This document shows, piece after piece, positions 25,895 through 36,187 of a DNA stretch of 64,000 bases. The stretch lies in contig CAMKPE010000007.1 in the NCBI GenBank assembly GCA_946414595.1, positions 1 to 64,000 of the forward strand, read 5' to 3'. The position numbers and the translations under genes are program-made. Position 1 is the stretch's first letter, and each line of letters starts with the position of its first letter. The DNA comes from an uncultured Clostridium sp. (GTDB lineage: Bacteria; Bacillota_I; Bacilli_A; RF39; UBA660). A model generated the notes under the pieces. That model was not told where the DNA came from. It was given only the letters and a program-made list of their open reading frames with translations, and did not search any database.

Positions 25895-27976
25895 ATGGGA
25901 GTTCAATCACAGAACTGGTTCATGGATATTTTAAGACAAATTTTTGGTTTCTTTGATGAATTAGTTTATGGACTATTTGGAGCAGTAATACAAGGAATAT
26001 TCGATATATCAGATTTAGCAACAAATTCGAGTGTTTTTTCTGGTTTATATACAAGATTATATGTAATTTTAGGTGTATTTATGGCATTTAAACTTGCATT
26101 CTCGTTCTTCCAGTACCTGGTAAATCCGGATCAGATGGTCGATAAAAGTAAAGGTGTAGGTAAATTATTCTCAAGAGTATTTATAATGTTATTTGCGCTT
26201 ATGTTCTTACCACCATTATTATTTTCTGGATTTGGAACAGGTGGAGGTGCTTTGATACCAAGAGCGCAAAAAGCCTTCCTTCCAGTTTTACCAAAGGTAA
26301 TATTAGGTACTGATAAAGTTGGAGATAGTGTAGAAGAAACGGTTGATTATACAACAAAAAGTATAATTAAATCGACCCTAAGAACGTTCTTCCATCCGGC
26401 TGAAGGATTGGATGACGCCTGTGACACAGGAACTTTTGCTAAGCTAACGGAAATTGAAAATACAGATGATTTTAGAGCAAAAATAATTGATTCTTGTACA
26501 GTAACAAAAGGTGAAGGACAAAGAAAGTTCTTATGGATATTTAATGTAGCAAAAGTTTATACATATACATATATACCAATTATTTCAACGGTAGTTGGAG
26601 TATTGCTATTATTGTTATTAGTAGCAATATCAATCGATTTGGCAAAGAGGTGCTTTAAATTAGTAATCCTCGAAGTTATAGCGCCGATACCGATTATGTC
26701 GCTGATTGACCCAGCAGCAAGTAAAGGAGAAAGTGCCTTCTCGAAATGGTCAAAGAATTTATTATCAACATTCATAGATATATTTATTAAAGTAGGAATT
26801 GTATATTTAGTATTAGTATTCTTAGATTTAATTACAACAACAATAAATAATGGAACAGAATTATTTAGTGGTATGCCTGAAGATTCAACAAGAAAAGGAT
26901 ACTTAATAGTACTATTAATTATTGGATTAATATATTTTGCTAAAGAAGCTCCTAAATTCATAAAAGAATCATTGGGAATGAAAGCTGATAAAGGTGGATT
27001 ATTCGATGATGTTAAATCTATTGCAAAGACAGCAGGTATCGTTGGAGGTATAGGTCTTGGTGCTACAGCTGGTGCAGCAAGAGCTCTAGGTGGAAACATT
27101 GGAGCAGCAGGAACTGCATTTAGAAATGGTCATGGTCTTGCTGGTGTGGCAGCATTGTTAAATCCTGCTAGTGCTTTAAAAGGAGCAATTGAAGGTGGAC
27201 AAGCTGGTAAAAAAGGAGCAGGAAAACATGGAAATATCTTCGGAGCTTTAGCTGGAGGATGGTCTTCTCAAGCAGCAGGTAATGCACAAAGAAGAGCATA
27301 TGCAGAAGAAGGATCTACTGCATTTGGTAGAGCAAGAGCTCAAGCAAGAAATGCCTTTACTGGTACAACAGCAGGAGGTTGGGATCAAGCAAGAATTGAA
27401 GCTAATGATGCAATTGGAAAAGAATTTAGTTCATTTGATGAATTCTTAGGAAAGAAAGCAGCAAAAGAGCAATTACAGCAAATTGATTCAACGGGTGGTG
27501 TGCATCATTTCTCTTATGGAGAATTACAAGCAGCAATTGCAGCAGGTGATAATGCATGGGCACAAAGCCATGGTTTTGAAAGTATAACTGCAGCAGCGCA
27601 AGCAGAAAAAACATCTTTAGGAAAACAAGCAAAGAGAGAAAGATACAAAAAATACAAAAATCTTACTCAAGAGCAAGTTCAACAAGCCATTGCTTCGAGC
27701 GATTTTTCTTCACTTACAGCATATGGTATTACAGATGCAGCTTCAGCTCAAGACTTGTTAGAGGATCTTCAAAGCAATCAAGAATCTTTCGCTGTTCGAG
27801 AAGAATCTTACAATCAAGCACTTGAAAGAGGAAAATTGGATCGTGTCGACAATTATGGAGATGCAAAATCTCGTAGCGATCAAGCTGCTAATAATTCAAT
27901 TGAAATTAGAAATAGACGTGGTTATAGAACAAGAAAAGCTAATGCTGATTCTGTAAAGAATAAAAAGAAGAAATAA
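25895..27976 (+). CDS. VirB6/TrbL-like polytopic membrane channel protein
   Basis: This 693-aa protein has several transmembrane helices in residues 1-360: about 50-75, 87-112, 225-250, 290-315 and 335-352. These surround an external loop with Cys-bearing D-A-C-D-T-G. The cytoplasmic C-terminal half is Ala/Gly/Gln/Lys-rich and helical. This is the layout of VirB6/TrbL channels. It is the first gene of a four-gene operon ending with VirB4. The C-terminal extension probably contacts the ATPases. Confidence 0.78.
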   Translation: MGVQSQNWFMDILRQIFGFFDELVYGLFGAVIQGIFDISDLATNSSVFSGLYTRLYVILGVFMAFKLAFSFFQYLVNPDQMVDKSKGVGKLFSRVFIMLFALMFLPPLLFSGFGTGGGALIPRAQKAFLPVLPKVILGTDKVGDSVEETVDYTTKSIIKSTLRTFFHPAEGLDDACDTGTFAKLTEIENTDDFRAKIIDSCTVTKGEGQRKFLWIFNVAKVYTYTYIPIISTVVGVLLLLLLVAISIDLAKRCFKLVILEVIAPIPIMSLIDPAASKGESAFSKWSKNLLSTFIDIFIKVGIVYLVLVFLDLITTTINNGTELFSGMPEDSTRKGYLIVLLIIGLIYFAKEAPKFIKESLGMKADKGGLFDDVKSIAKTAGIVGGIGLGATAGAARALGGNIGAAGTAFRNGHGLAGVAALLNPASALKGAIEGGQAGKKGAGKHGNIFGALAGGWSSQAAGNAQRRAYAEEGSTAFGRARAQARNAFTGTTAGGWDQARIEANDAIGKEFSSFDEFLGKKAAKEQLQQIDSTGGVHHFSYGELQAAIAAGDNAWAQSHGFESITAAAQAEKTSLGKQAKRERYKKYKNLTQEQVQQAIASSDFSSLTAYGITDAASAQDLLEDLQSNQESFAVREESYNQALERGKLDRVDNYGDAKSRSDQAANNSIEIRNRRGYRTRKANADSVKNKKKK

Positions 27977-27993
27977 AGGGAGAGTGAAAAGAA

Positions 27994-28320
27994 ATGGACA
28001 ACGAATATTTAATTCCCGCTAATGCCAATAGAGGAAAGTTAATCTTTGGATATTTTAGAGGAATAGATTTAATGATATTTGCAATTGGATTAGTTACTTC
28101 ATTCTTTTTACTTGTAATATTCCAAGATGCAGCATCAGATACAATGGTAACAATATTACTTATGTTACCAGCAATAATATGCATATTGTTAGTTTTACCA
28201 ATACCTTATCAACATAATGTATTGGTACTACTACAGGCAATATATAGTTTCTATTTTGTTAATAGACAACAGTACATATGGAAAGGTTGGTGTGGTAGTT
28301 ATGGCGACAGCAAAAAGTAA
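27994..28320 (+). CDS. PrgI/VirB3-like small membrane protein
   Basis: This 108-aa protein has two close transmembrane helices (about residues 28-45 and 53-72). It begins with an N-terminal I-P-A-N-A-N-R-G-K-L-I-F-G pattern typical of the PrgI family, and an aromatic tail follows. PrgI proteins in Gram-positive conjugation systems correspond to VirB3 and always precede VirB4. Its 3' end overlaps the next start by 20 nt. Confidence 0.82.
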   Translation: MDNEYLIPANANRGKLIFGYFRGIDLMIFAIGLVTSFFLLVIFQDAASDTMVTILLMLPAIICILLVLPIPYQHNVLVLLQAIYSFYFVNRQQYIWKGWCGSYGDSKK

Positions 28321-28852
28321 ATATACTGAAGACTGGATACCAGTTAAGGGTATAAACGGAGGAGCAATTATATTAAATAATCAAGAAAAAGTAACAGGAG
28401 TTAAAATAGCTCCAAGAAATATCTTTATTCTTGATGAGGATTCTCAACAAAGCGTATTATTTAATTTAAGAAACTTCTATAATTCAATTGATTATGAATT
28501 CTGGTTAGTAGTAGCAGATAGACCTGTTGATATATCAATTTATATGTCACAACTTCATTTGCTATATAATCAAGAACAATCTCCAGCAATAAGAAAACTA
28601 GTTGCTGAAGACATTAACAAAGGTAATGCTTTTATTAACAACAATGTTGTTGATACAGAATATTACATTTTATTTAAAGAAAAAGATCCAGAAAAGATTC
28701 AAAAGAAGATTCGTAATTTAATAAATTCACTTGCCACTGCAGGATTATCTGCTCAACAAACTACAAATGAAGATTTAAGAGTTGTACTAGATAACTTCCT
28801 AAATGGCGGAAAGACAATGTCATATGAAACGGTGGTGGTTCAAAGTGAGTAA
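28301..28852 (+). CDS. VirB4-associated N-domain protein (TrsD-like)
   Basis: This 183-aa soluble protein resembles the N-terminal, non-ATPase part of VirB4 proteins: I-P-V-K-G-I-N-G-G-A-I near residue 12, then W-L-V-V-A-D and D-T-E-Y-Y-I-L-F. In Gram-positive conjugation plasmids a similar small gene (trsD type) stands between the PrgI-like and VirB4 genes. ATG 28301 is used because the upstream extension lies fully inside the PrgI gene. It overlaps both neighbours, which implies tight coupling. Confidence 0.7.
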   Translation: MATAKSKYTEDWIPVKGINGGAIILNNQEKVTGVKIAPRNIFILDEDSQQSVLFNLRNFYNSIDYEFWLVVADRPVDISIYMSQLHLLYNQEQSPAIRKLVAEDINKGNAFINNNVVDTEYYILFKEKDPEKIQKKIRNLINSLATAGLSAQQTTNEDLRVVLDNFLNGGKTMSYETVVVQSE

Positions 28853-30638
28853 TATTAATATAAAAGCACAATTAGCTCCAAAAGGATTACAATTCTATCC
28901 AAGTGATTTCTTTATAAGTGATAAGTATGCAACTATATTAACAGTAGTTTCTTATCCTAAGTTTATTACTCCAGGTTACTTATCAAACTTAACTAGTATG
29001 CCAGGAATTAAAATAGTAGTTAAGCATATACCTGTACCATTCTCAATTGTTTCAAAAATGTTAAATAAACAAATTGCAGAATTAAAACAAAAGTATCAAG
29101 AAGAACGTGATAGAACAATGCAAGAAAAGATTCGTATGGACTATGAATCACTTGAATCATTCGTTACTATGATTGCATCAAGCCAATCAAAAATCTTTGA
29201 TTTCCAAATGCATATCATGATCACAGCAGATACAAAAGAAGAACTAGAACTTAGAAAAACAAATGTTAAGAGTTACTTAGAAGCTATGGAAATGAGAGGA
29301 GTAGCATTAAGATTTGAGCAAGAAAAAGCTTTAAAATCAATTATTCCAATCTTCCCTAAACAAGATATTGAAGATAGAGTTGGAACACCAATCCCATCAA
29401 CTACAATAGCAGCTATGTATCCATTTATATTTGATAGTGTTAAAGACCCAGGATTATCAACACTTTTAGGTGTAGATTTCTCTGGAGGAGTTATCCTATT
29501 TAACCAATTCTTATATAAAATTAAAAAAGAAAATAATAGAAATAATGCAAACCTAATCTTATTAGGTACTTCAGGATCAGGTAAATCAACAACTGCTAAA
29601 TTATTATTAAGAAATCATATAAGAAATGGTTGTCAGATTGTTGCAATTGACCCAGAAAACGAACTTGAAGAAATGACTAAGAACTTTGGTGGAGATACTA
29701 TTGACTTAGGTAAAGGTGGAGAATTCGGAATGATCAACCCTTTACAAATCGTAGTAGATGCTGATGAAGAAGAAATTAAGTCAGGTTTAGGATATACAAT
29801 CTTAACAAGAACATTACAATTCTTAAAAGCATTTATGAAGTATTATGATCCATCAATAGAAGAAGATGTATTAACATTATTTAGTGAAGTAGTACAAGAT
29901 ACATATAGACGTTTTGGAATAGATTTCGATCAAGATTTCTATGATTTCCAACCAGAGGATTATCCAACATTCTCAGATGTTTATGAAACAATTACTGCAA
30001 TACTTCTTTCAATGACTGATCATACACATGAAAGAGATATTATGGAAAGACTTGAGTTAAAGATTAGACCTTTAACAAAAGACTTAAAATACTATTTCGA
30101 TGGTCATACAACTATTCAACATAATAGTGACTTTATAGTATTCAATATTAAAGAGTTAATGAATGCTGAAGAAAATATTAAGAATGCTTTATTCTTCAAT
30201 ATTCTTAAGTATGCATGGGGATTATGTCTTGATAAAGAAGTAGATACTGTATTAATGGTTGATGAGGCTCACGTATTATTAGGAGACAATAATACATTAG
30301 GAGCTGACTTCTTAGCACAAGTTCAACGTCGTGCAAGAAAATATAACACAGGAACTATTATTATTACACAACAACCAAGTGACTTCGCTGCACCTGGAGT
30401 GTTGATGCAAGGTAAGGCAATCTTCGATAATGCTTCTTACTACATAATAATGGGACTTAAGAAACAAGCTACTGAAGATTTAGGTCTATTAATTGACTTA
30501 AATGATAATGAAAAAGAAAGTATTAAACAGTACTCTCAAGGTGAAGCATTATTCGTCTGTGGAAACAGAAGAATGAGAATAAATGTAATAGTAACACCTG
30601 AAGAATTATCTTCATTCGGTAGTGGTGGAGGACTATAA
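28824..30638 (+). CDS. virB4: VirB4 type IV secretion ATPase
   Basis: This protein of about 604 aa has Walker A G-T-S-G-S-G-K-S-T near residue 252, Walker B V-L-M-V-D-E-A-H near residue 477, and the VirB4 region R-A-R-K-Y-N-T-G-T-I-I-I-T-Q-Q-P. VirB4 energises assembly and substrate transfer and docks VirB3-like proteins. The start is uncertain: ATG 28824 overlaps the upstream gene by 29 nt, while GTG 28845 would overlap by 8 nt. A hairpin terminator follows. Confidence 0.93.
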   Translation: MKRWWFKVSNINIKAQLAPKGLQFYPSDFFISDKYATILTVVSYPKFITPGYLSNLTSMPGIKIVVKHIPVPFSIVSKMLNKQIAELKQKYQEERDRTMQEKIRMDYESLESFVTMIASSQSKIFDFQMHIMITADTKEELELRKTNVKSYLEAMEMRGVALRFEQEKALKSIIPIFPKQDIEDRVGTPIPSTTIAAMYPFIFDSVKDPGLSTLLGVDFSGGVILFNQFLYKIKKENNRNNANLILLGTSGSGKSTTAKLLLRNHIRNGCQIVAIDPENELEEMTKNFGGDTIDLGKGGEFGMINPLQIVVDADEEEIKSGLGYTILTRTLQFLKAFMKYYDPSIEEDVLTLFSEVVQDTYRRFGIDFDQDFYDFQPEDYPTFSDVYETITAILLSMTDHTHERDIMERLELKIRPLTKDLKYYFDGHTTIQHNSDFIVFNIKELMNAEENIKNALFFNILKYAWGLCLDKEVDTVLMVDEAHVLLGDNNTLGADFLAQVQRRARKYNTGTIIITQQPSDFAAPGVLMQGKAIFDNASYYIIMGLKKQATEDLGLLIDLNDNEKESIKQYSQGEALFVCGNRRMRINVIVTPEELSSFGSGGGL

Positions 30639-30643
30639 AATAA

Positions 30644-30671
30644 AAAAGATGAAATTATTCATCTTTTTTTA
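30644..30671 (+). terminator. Intrinsic terminator after virB4
   Basis: A GATGAA/TTCATC stem with flanking A and T runs. Confidence 0.85.
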
Positions 30672-30749
30672 ATTTATTCCTAGAAATAATATATGCATTG
30701 TGGTAAAATGTTATATAAAATAGGATGACAATAAAGTAGGGTGATTGTT

Positions 30750-33700
30750 ATGAAGAAATTCGTAGTTAAAACTTTATTTATATTATTGATAATAAGCTTT
30801 ATGTTACCAGTTATTGTAAGTGCATGGAGCGATAACATGAATGGAGCATGGAAATATGCTTATGCATACCAATTATCAGTAGTAAAATATGATGGTACTG
30901 GAGACCCTGAATTAGTAGGTAAGCCAATTCTTATATATCACCCTAATTTAATGCAAGATGTTTATTATACTACAAGAAATCCTATGCCATCTTCATATGA
31001 AGAATTAATTCAAGGTGGATTTGGATTTAATCAAATGGTAAATAAAAATATAGACTCAGACACTAGTACTTTGTCTCAATGGACATCTGGTGAAGACGTT
31101 GAAGGTATTGAAGAATTACGTGAATTAGTTCAAAAAGCAGAAGAAACAGATGACCCTTTGACAACTTTTAAAACTATGGAAGCTTATCAATTAGCTAAAG
31201 ATATGGTTGATGACAAAAACACTAGTAATTTCGTAAATGTTTGTGACGAAACTGGTTGTGTGGCTAAACCAGATAGCCAAAGATACGTTACTCAAAATGA
31301 TGCTAATATTTTTGGTAAAGCATGGTATGTGTCTGAGATTGACACTTATGTTTTTCAAGCAGATGATTATTCTGTTAGCCAATATAACAGTTTTCCATAT
31401 AAAAGTGGGCATATGGGATATGAAACATTTACATATAAATACACTACACCACAAAAAAGAATAACTTATCATGGAAGTGATGTTGATACAAGCAAGTATT
31501 ATAAAACAATTTCAGATTCTAATTTAACAGAGAATAATGTTAATAATGGATACTTGGAAAACCTTGTAAAAAAATATGGTGGAAGTGTTAAAAAGATAAG
31601 AGATAATTTTGGAATAGATTTGGATTATAAAGATATTGATAAATACTATATATCTGTTGAACCAGTACAAAGAATTTTGGGAGACGTAAAGCAATTGCGT
31701 GGTGCATATTATATTGATAAATTGGAAAAAGTTCTTAGATATGAAACAACATGGTCTACAAGTAGTTGGATAAAAACTACATATACAAATGGATGTGATG
31801 ATGATAGCCACCTTTTCGTTGGATATCAATATAGTCCACGTGACCTTGTTGATAGAGATTATTGTGGAGATAAAGCAGTTACAAGAGTTGATGGTAAAAC
31901 GTATTATTTGCATAATAGTAAATGTTATAAGGCTAGATCAAGTAAATGTACCAGTTATGACCTTCCTTTGCAAAAAAGTGGATTAAAGATTGTTAAAGAG
32001 TTATATGGAAGATATGCAGATGGATATAGTTATATTGAAACATCAAGAAAACTAGGTTCAGGAGCAGTTTATTTAAATAGAGCAGTAGATTATTGTAATG
32101 AAGATAAAAATAGACACTGCGTATTAGAAGAAGATAATAAAACGTGTAAAAGAGATTCTAGTGGAAAGATAATATATGAATATTATATTGGACCAGATAG
32201 AGATAAAGGAATTACAGGAACACAATCAAGTAGTTATTATAAATTAAATGGAGCTTGTTACAATGGTACAGGAACAACAGGAGTTAAGAATTATTTCTTA
32301 CCAACTTTACTAGATTGTCCAGAAGTATGTTCACCATCTGGTGCTAAAACAAGTGATGGATTCTTAGCATGCGCAGAAAACTACTGTGAAGCAGAAGTAG
32401 ACTATAATAGAAAAGGAAGCCCACAAAAAGCAAAAGAAGCTTGTATCTTGACGTGCGGTTATAAGGGAAACGCCACGAATTGTGATACATCAAGCCCATA
32501 TAAAGACATTAATGAAGTAACAGCTACTGGGACAACAACATGTAATGTTAATGATGATGGATCTGGAAAAGTATTACAAGGATTAATTAAAACATGTCAT
32601 GGAGATAAAATTGATTCTTTTGATGGAGATGATACAAACGATACTCCATTTGATATCAGGAAGTATATAACTGTTGCTTGTGTAGAGACAAGTGGATTTG
32701 AATATAAGGATACAACGCAGTTAGACTTAGCAAGAGGAACAGGACTTAACTATAGTGTAAATCTAAATGGAGAAAAGAAATGTCAAGCATACTTTAATGA
32801 AGACCAATGGAAGTTTGACTATGCAACAATATCAGGAAAAGATCCAGATAGAAGAAAAAGATTACTTTATATAAAAGAAGTTTTTAATAATTTGTTTAAT
32901 GATAATTATGACAAAACAAAAAGCTCTTATTATGATACTGACTTCGATGAACAAGGTGATGGAGAAGTAGAATGGAATAATTATCTATATGATACAAGTA
33001 AAGTATCAATAAAGTCACAAGTAAGAGAAGAAGTATATAATGAAATGAAAGTTAGTGATCTTGAATCACTGGTTAGTACCGATGAAACTGGCAAAGCAAC
33101 TAAAGCAACAATTGCTAATAATATTGTTAAAAAAATATCAAAGAATAATATAATAAACGAACCAATAAATAGATATGAACAAGTAAGTACAGTAAAAGCG
33201 ACATATCAATTTAATAAAAGATGTGTAAGTAATGATGGTCTTGGAACAGTAACAAAAGCACCTGCATCAGGGCTTTGTTATCAAACAAAAGATGAACATG
33301 GAGTAGTAACACCAGTATATGGACAAAATGTATTCTATACAAATTTAAGTGCAGATTGGCTTGGTAATTCTGTTTTAACTTATGCAACTGTAGGAAAAGA
33401 AGTAAAAGATGATAATCCCTACTATGATGTTCAAGAATTTTGTGATTATACTTTAGATGAAAATCCTACAGGAAATTCTGGAGATCCTGAAGGAAACATA
33501 TTATCATGTGATATAAGAATAGATCCAGTAGGTAGTACAGAAGCATGGGGAAATAGTATTTATCATGGAGGAGACGTAACAGCAACGATACTTCCACGTG
33601 ATACCTTAGGATCAAATGATTATATTTCAAATTATACTTTACAAGTAAGAAATACAACATATGATGGTAAAACAAAACAGATAGGAATATCTGATAAGAA

Positions 33701-34724
33701 ACTTGCTATGGAAGAAATAAAAATTTTAGGTACAGTAACAAGTTCATTGGGTAAAAAAGGAACTTGTGAAAAAACAATATATATAATAAATCCAGATGAA
33801 AACTGTGGGGTAAGATGTAATTTAAGAAAGATAAATGATACTTTATATGAATTACAATCAATTGGTCCACAAACACCTACTGCATACTATAGAGCACTTT
33901 CTATAGATATGACACAAAGAAAAGTATATAAATCAGTAGTTGATCAGAAATACTATATTGGATTAGATAAAGACATAACTGTTCCGATAGAGGGTAACTT
34001 GATACTATTTGGAATAGTGGAAGGTACAATGACTACTAATGGAGCAAAGTGTAAGTACACATGTAATACACCACCTCCAACATTAAATAGTTGTTATGCC
34101 TTATATAAACCAGCAGAAACACTTGCAATAAGAGATTATTGTAATGAAAGCTGGGAAAAAGACGTAAATGATTATGATGATGCAGCACAATGTATTAGAA
34201 TGTGTTCTAATAGATGTGATGAAGAGATTAAACGTGACTTAGAAAAAGTTACTGCATATTGTAGAACAAATTCTACAGCACTTGGATTCAGTAATGAAAA
34301 TATATGTATTAATGCATGTTACAATGATGATCCAAGTCGTGGAAAAGATTATGTTTATAGACCAATAAATAATAGTAATCCATTCCCTAATTCATATGAC
34401 AGTGAAGAACCAAATGAAAAAGGAAAACGTCTTGTTGGAAGAAACTGGGCAGGATTTACTGATTACATCAAACATGATGATAACGACGAAACAAGTGTAA
34501 CTGGAGTATATGCAAATCAACATGTTGAATATATAATTGATTTATCAGCAAGTGACATAGAAAGAATACAAGAAGATACAAAGAAAAATCAAAGAGATGG
34601 AGCAAACCCATACATAGAATATGAATACAAAAAATCTAGTGATAACATGAAATATGTTAAGAAGTATGAAAGTAAATTCATACATGAAGATTTTGCTGAT
34701 TTATTTAGAAAAGATTTAACATAA
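30750..34724 (+). CDS. Giant secreted cysteine-rich protein, copy A1
   Basis: This 1,324-aa protein has a signal peptide (residues 1-27, ending V-S-A-W). Its N-terminal block S-D-N-M-N-G-A-W-K-Y-A-Y-A-Y-Q-L is shared with A2. By hand count it has about 38 Cys, many in C-x(3-8)-C pairs, and no C-terminal membrane anchor or LPXTG. It is homologous along most of its length to the protein at 36188, with a divergent section near residues 80-230 and 330-430. No known domain is recognised. The disulfide-rich make-up and T4SS/Tad context suggest a surface structural or adhesive component. Confidence 0.75.
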   Translation: MKKFVVKTLFILLIISFMLPVIVSAWSDNMNGAWKYAYAYQLSVVKYDGTGDPELVGKPILIYHPNLMQDVYYTTRNPMPSSYEELIQGGFGFNQMVNKNIDSDTSTLSQWTSGEDVEGIEELRELVQKAEETDDPLTTFKTMEAYQLAKDMVDDKNTSNFVNVCDETGCVAKPDSQRYVTQNDANIFGKAWYVSEIDTYVFQADDYSVSQYNSFPYKSGHMGYETFTYKYTTPQKRITYHGSDVDTSKYYKTISDSNLTENNVNNGYLENLVKKYGGSVKKIRDNFGIDLDYKDIDKYYISVEPVQRILGDVKQLRGAYYIDKLEKVLRYETTWSTSSWIKTTYTNGCDDDSHLFVGYQYSPRDLVDRDYCGDKAVTRVDGKTYYLHNSKCYKARSSKCTSYDLPLQKSGLKIVKELYGRYADGYSYIETSRKLGSGAVYLNRAVDYCNEDKNRHCVLEEDNKTCKRDSSGKIIYEYYIGPDRDKGITGTQSSSYYKLNGACYNGTGTTGVKNYFLPTLLDCPEVCSPSGAKTSDGFLACAENYCEAEVDYNRKGSPQKAKEACILTCGYKGNATNCDTSSPYKDINEVTATGTTTCNVNDDGSGKVLQGLIKTCHGDKIDSFDGDDTNDTPFDIRKYITVACVETSGFEYKDTTQLDLARGTGLNYSVNLNGEKKCQAYFNEDQWKFDYATISGKDPDRRKRLLYIKEVFNNLFNDNYDKTKSSYYDTDFDEQGDGEVEWNNYLYDTSKVSIKSQVREEVYNEMKVSDLESLVSTDETGKATKATIANNIVKKISKNNIINEPINRYEQVSTVKATYQFNKRCVSNDGLGTVTKAPASGLCYQTKDEHGVVTPVYGQNVFYTNLSADWLGNSVLTYATVGKEVKDDNPYYDVQEFCDYTLDENPTGNSGDPEGNILSCDIRIDPVGSTEAWGNSIYHGGDVTATILPRDTLGSNDYISNYTLQVRNTTYDGKTKQIGISDKKLAMEEIKILGTVTSSLGKKGTCEKTIYIINPDENCGVRCNLRKINDTLYELQSIGPQTPTAYYRALSIDMTQRKVYKSVVDQKYYIGLDKDITVPIEGNLILFGIVEGTMTTNGAKCKYTCNTPPPTLNSCYALYKPAETLAIRDYCNESWEKDVNDYDDAAQCIRMCSNRCDEEIKRDLEKVTAYCRTNSTALGFSNENICINACYNDDPSRGKDYVYRPINNSNPFPNSYDSEEPNEKGKRLVGRNWAGFTDYIKHDDNDETSVTGVYANQHVEYIIDLSASDIERIQEDTKKNQRDGANPYIEYEYKKSSDNMKYVKKYESKFIHEDFADLFRKDLT

Positions 34725-34752
34725 AAAAAGAATGTTTATAACATTCTTTTTT
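34724..34752 (+). terminator. Intrinsic terminator
   Basis: A GAATGTT/AACATTC stem, 3-nt loop, with A and T runs. Confidence 0.88.
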
Positions 34753-34828
34753 ATTATCTACTAGTAAAAGAAATTAAAATGTAGTAAAATTATAATATAA
34801 TGGAATAATAAGATAAGTAGGTGTAATT

Positions 34829-35485
34829 ATGAAGAAAAGACTATTATTAGTGGCAATATTGATGATGTTATTTATTCCAACAGTAAATGCATCAAATATT
34901 TGTACACAAAAGAAATTTAATGAATTAAAACAAAAGGCATCTAAAGTTAAGGTGGAGTGGAAACTTAAATTTGAAGATGAAGATACTGATGACTACTATT
35001 TTGAAATAAGTATCTCAAATGTAGATAAAGATTTAGTAGTTAAAGCTAATGGAATCTATTATGAACCAGATGAAGGAAACATAGTATTAGATTCTAAATT
35101 AACTGGAGGTAATACATACGATATTCAATTCTATGGTGGATTTGATCATGTATGTGTTGAACAGTATATATTTACAAAGAAAATAAAAGTTCCACTATAT
35201 AACAAGTATTACAAAATGAAGGAATGTGAAACATATAAAGAATTCCCATTATGTGATCAATGGTATAACGGAGTAATAATAAATGAAGAAGATTTCTATG
35301 CACAACTAGAAGAATACAAAAGTAAAATTGAAAATGGAGAAATTGTTATAGAAAAAGAAAAAGATGATAATACACTTATAATTGTTGCTGTGCTAGCTGT
35401 GGTTGTTGTTGCTATCGCAGCAGGATACTTTTTTGCTACAAATAAGAAAACTAAAAATAATGAAAAGAAGGAAATAAAGAAATGA
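34829..35485 (+). CDS. Small membrane-anchored 4-Cys protein, copy B1
   Basis: This 218-aa protein has a signal peptide (1-21), an external beta-rich domain and a C-terminal transmembrane helix (about residues 183-205) with a Lys-rich stop-transfer tail. Four Cys occur in N-I-C-T, V-C-V-E-Q, E-C-E-T and P-L-C-D. The same four are kept in the next gene product, so both are copies of one ancestor. Its stop codon overlaps the next start (ATGA). The family is not recognised. It probably links the secreted A proteins to the membrane; that is an inference. Confidence 0.75.
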   Translation: MKKRLLLVAILMMLFIPTVNASNICTQKKFNELKQKASKVKVEWKLKFEDEDTDDYYFEISISNVDKDLVVKANGIYYEPDEGNIVLDSKLTGGNTYDIQFYGGFDHVCVEQYIFTKKIKVPLYNKYYKMKECETYKEFPLCDQWYNGVIINEEDFYAQLEEYKSKIENGEIVIEKEKDDNTLIIVAVLAVVVVAIAAGYFFATNKKTKNNEKKEIKK

Positions 35486-36177
35486 AATATTTAAGATACT
35501 TTGTATTTCTTTTATTGCTTTTAATACCTTTTAATGTAAAAGCAGCTAATATATGTACTGCTAATAAATATAATGCATTAAAAGCAAAAGCATTTAAGAT
35601 TGAATTATCATATGAATTAAAATTTGATGAAAAACACAATCCTTATTTTGAAATCACAGTTATGAATATGACTGAAGATTTAATTTTAAAATTTAACAGT
35701 ACTATTTATGAAGCAAAAGAAAATGGTACATTTGTTATTAATACTAAATTACAAGGTGGAAACACATACAAATTTAATTTCTATGGTGGATACAATAACG
35801 CATGTGTAGAACAATTTATATATTCAAAATCATTAACTTTACCTAGATATAATATATTTAGTGAAAGAGAAGAATGTATTGAATATGAAGACTTCCCATT
35901 ATGTAGAAAATGGTATTCTAAAGAAATTGGAAGTGAAACAGAGTTCTTAGATGCTTTAGAAGAATATAAGAAAACTTTAGAGAAAAAAGAACCTATTGAT
36001 CTTGATACAGACGAAAAAGGTTTGTTTGATAAATTAATTGAATTTTATCAAAATAATTTAATAATTACTTTACCAATAACACTTGCAATTGTTGGTGGAG
36101 CATTATATTACGTTGCAAGAAAAGTAATTAAGAAGAAAAAGAGAGTTAAAATTAGAGACGACGAATTTAAACTTTAA
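35482..36177 (+). CDS. Small membrane-anchored 4-Cys protein, copy B2
   Basis: This 231-aa paralogue of B1 shares the G-G-N-T-Y-x-x-x-F-Y-G-G-x-x-x-x-C-V-E-Q core and E-x-F-P-L-C ending. It has a signal peptide (1-20), a C-terminal helix (about residues 193-212) and a basic tail. It overlaps B1 by 4 nt and lies 10 nt before A2, so B1, B2 and A2 form one operon. Divergence from B1 is moderate, which points to an old duplication with separated roles. Confidence 0.75.
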   Translation: MKYLRYFVFLLLLLIPFNVKAANICTANKYNALKAKAFKIELSYELKFDEKHNPYFEITVMNMTEDLILKFNSTIYEAKENGTFVINTKLQGGNTYKFNFYGGYNNACVEQFIYSKSLTLPRYNIFSEREECIEYEDFPLCRKWYSKEIGSETEFLDALEEYKKTLEKKEPIDLDTDEKGLFDKLIEFYQNNLIITLPITLAIVGGALYYVARKVIKKKKRVKIRDDEFKL

Positions 36178-36187
36178 TGAGGAAAAT

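Noticed and set aside
26557-27099. Minus-strand 180-aa ORF inside the VirB6-like gene
   Set aside because: It is a shadow of a hydrophobic plus-strand gene, without RBS or conserved motifs.
28217-28300. Longer N-terminus for the VirB4 N-domain protein
   Set aside because: The extension lies in another frame of the PrgI-like gene, has no RBS and adds a Tyr-rich stretch absent from the family pattern.
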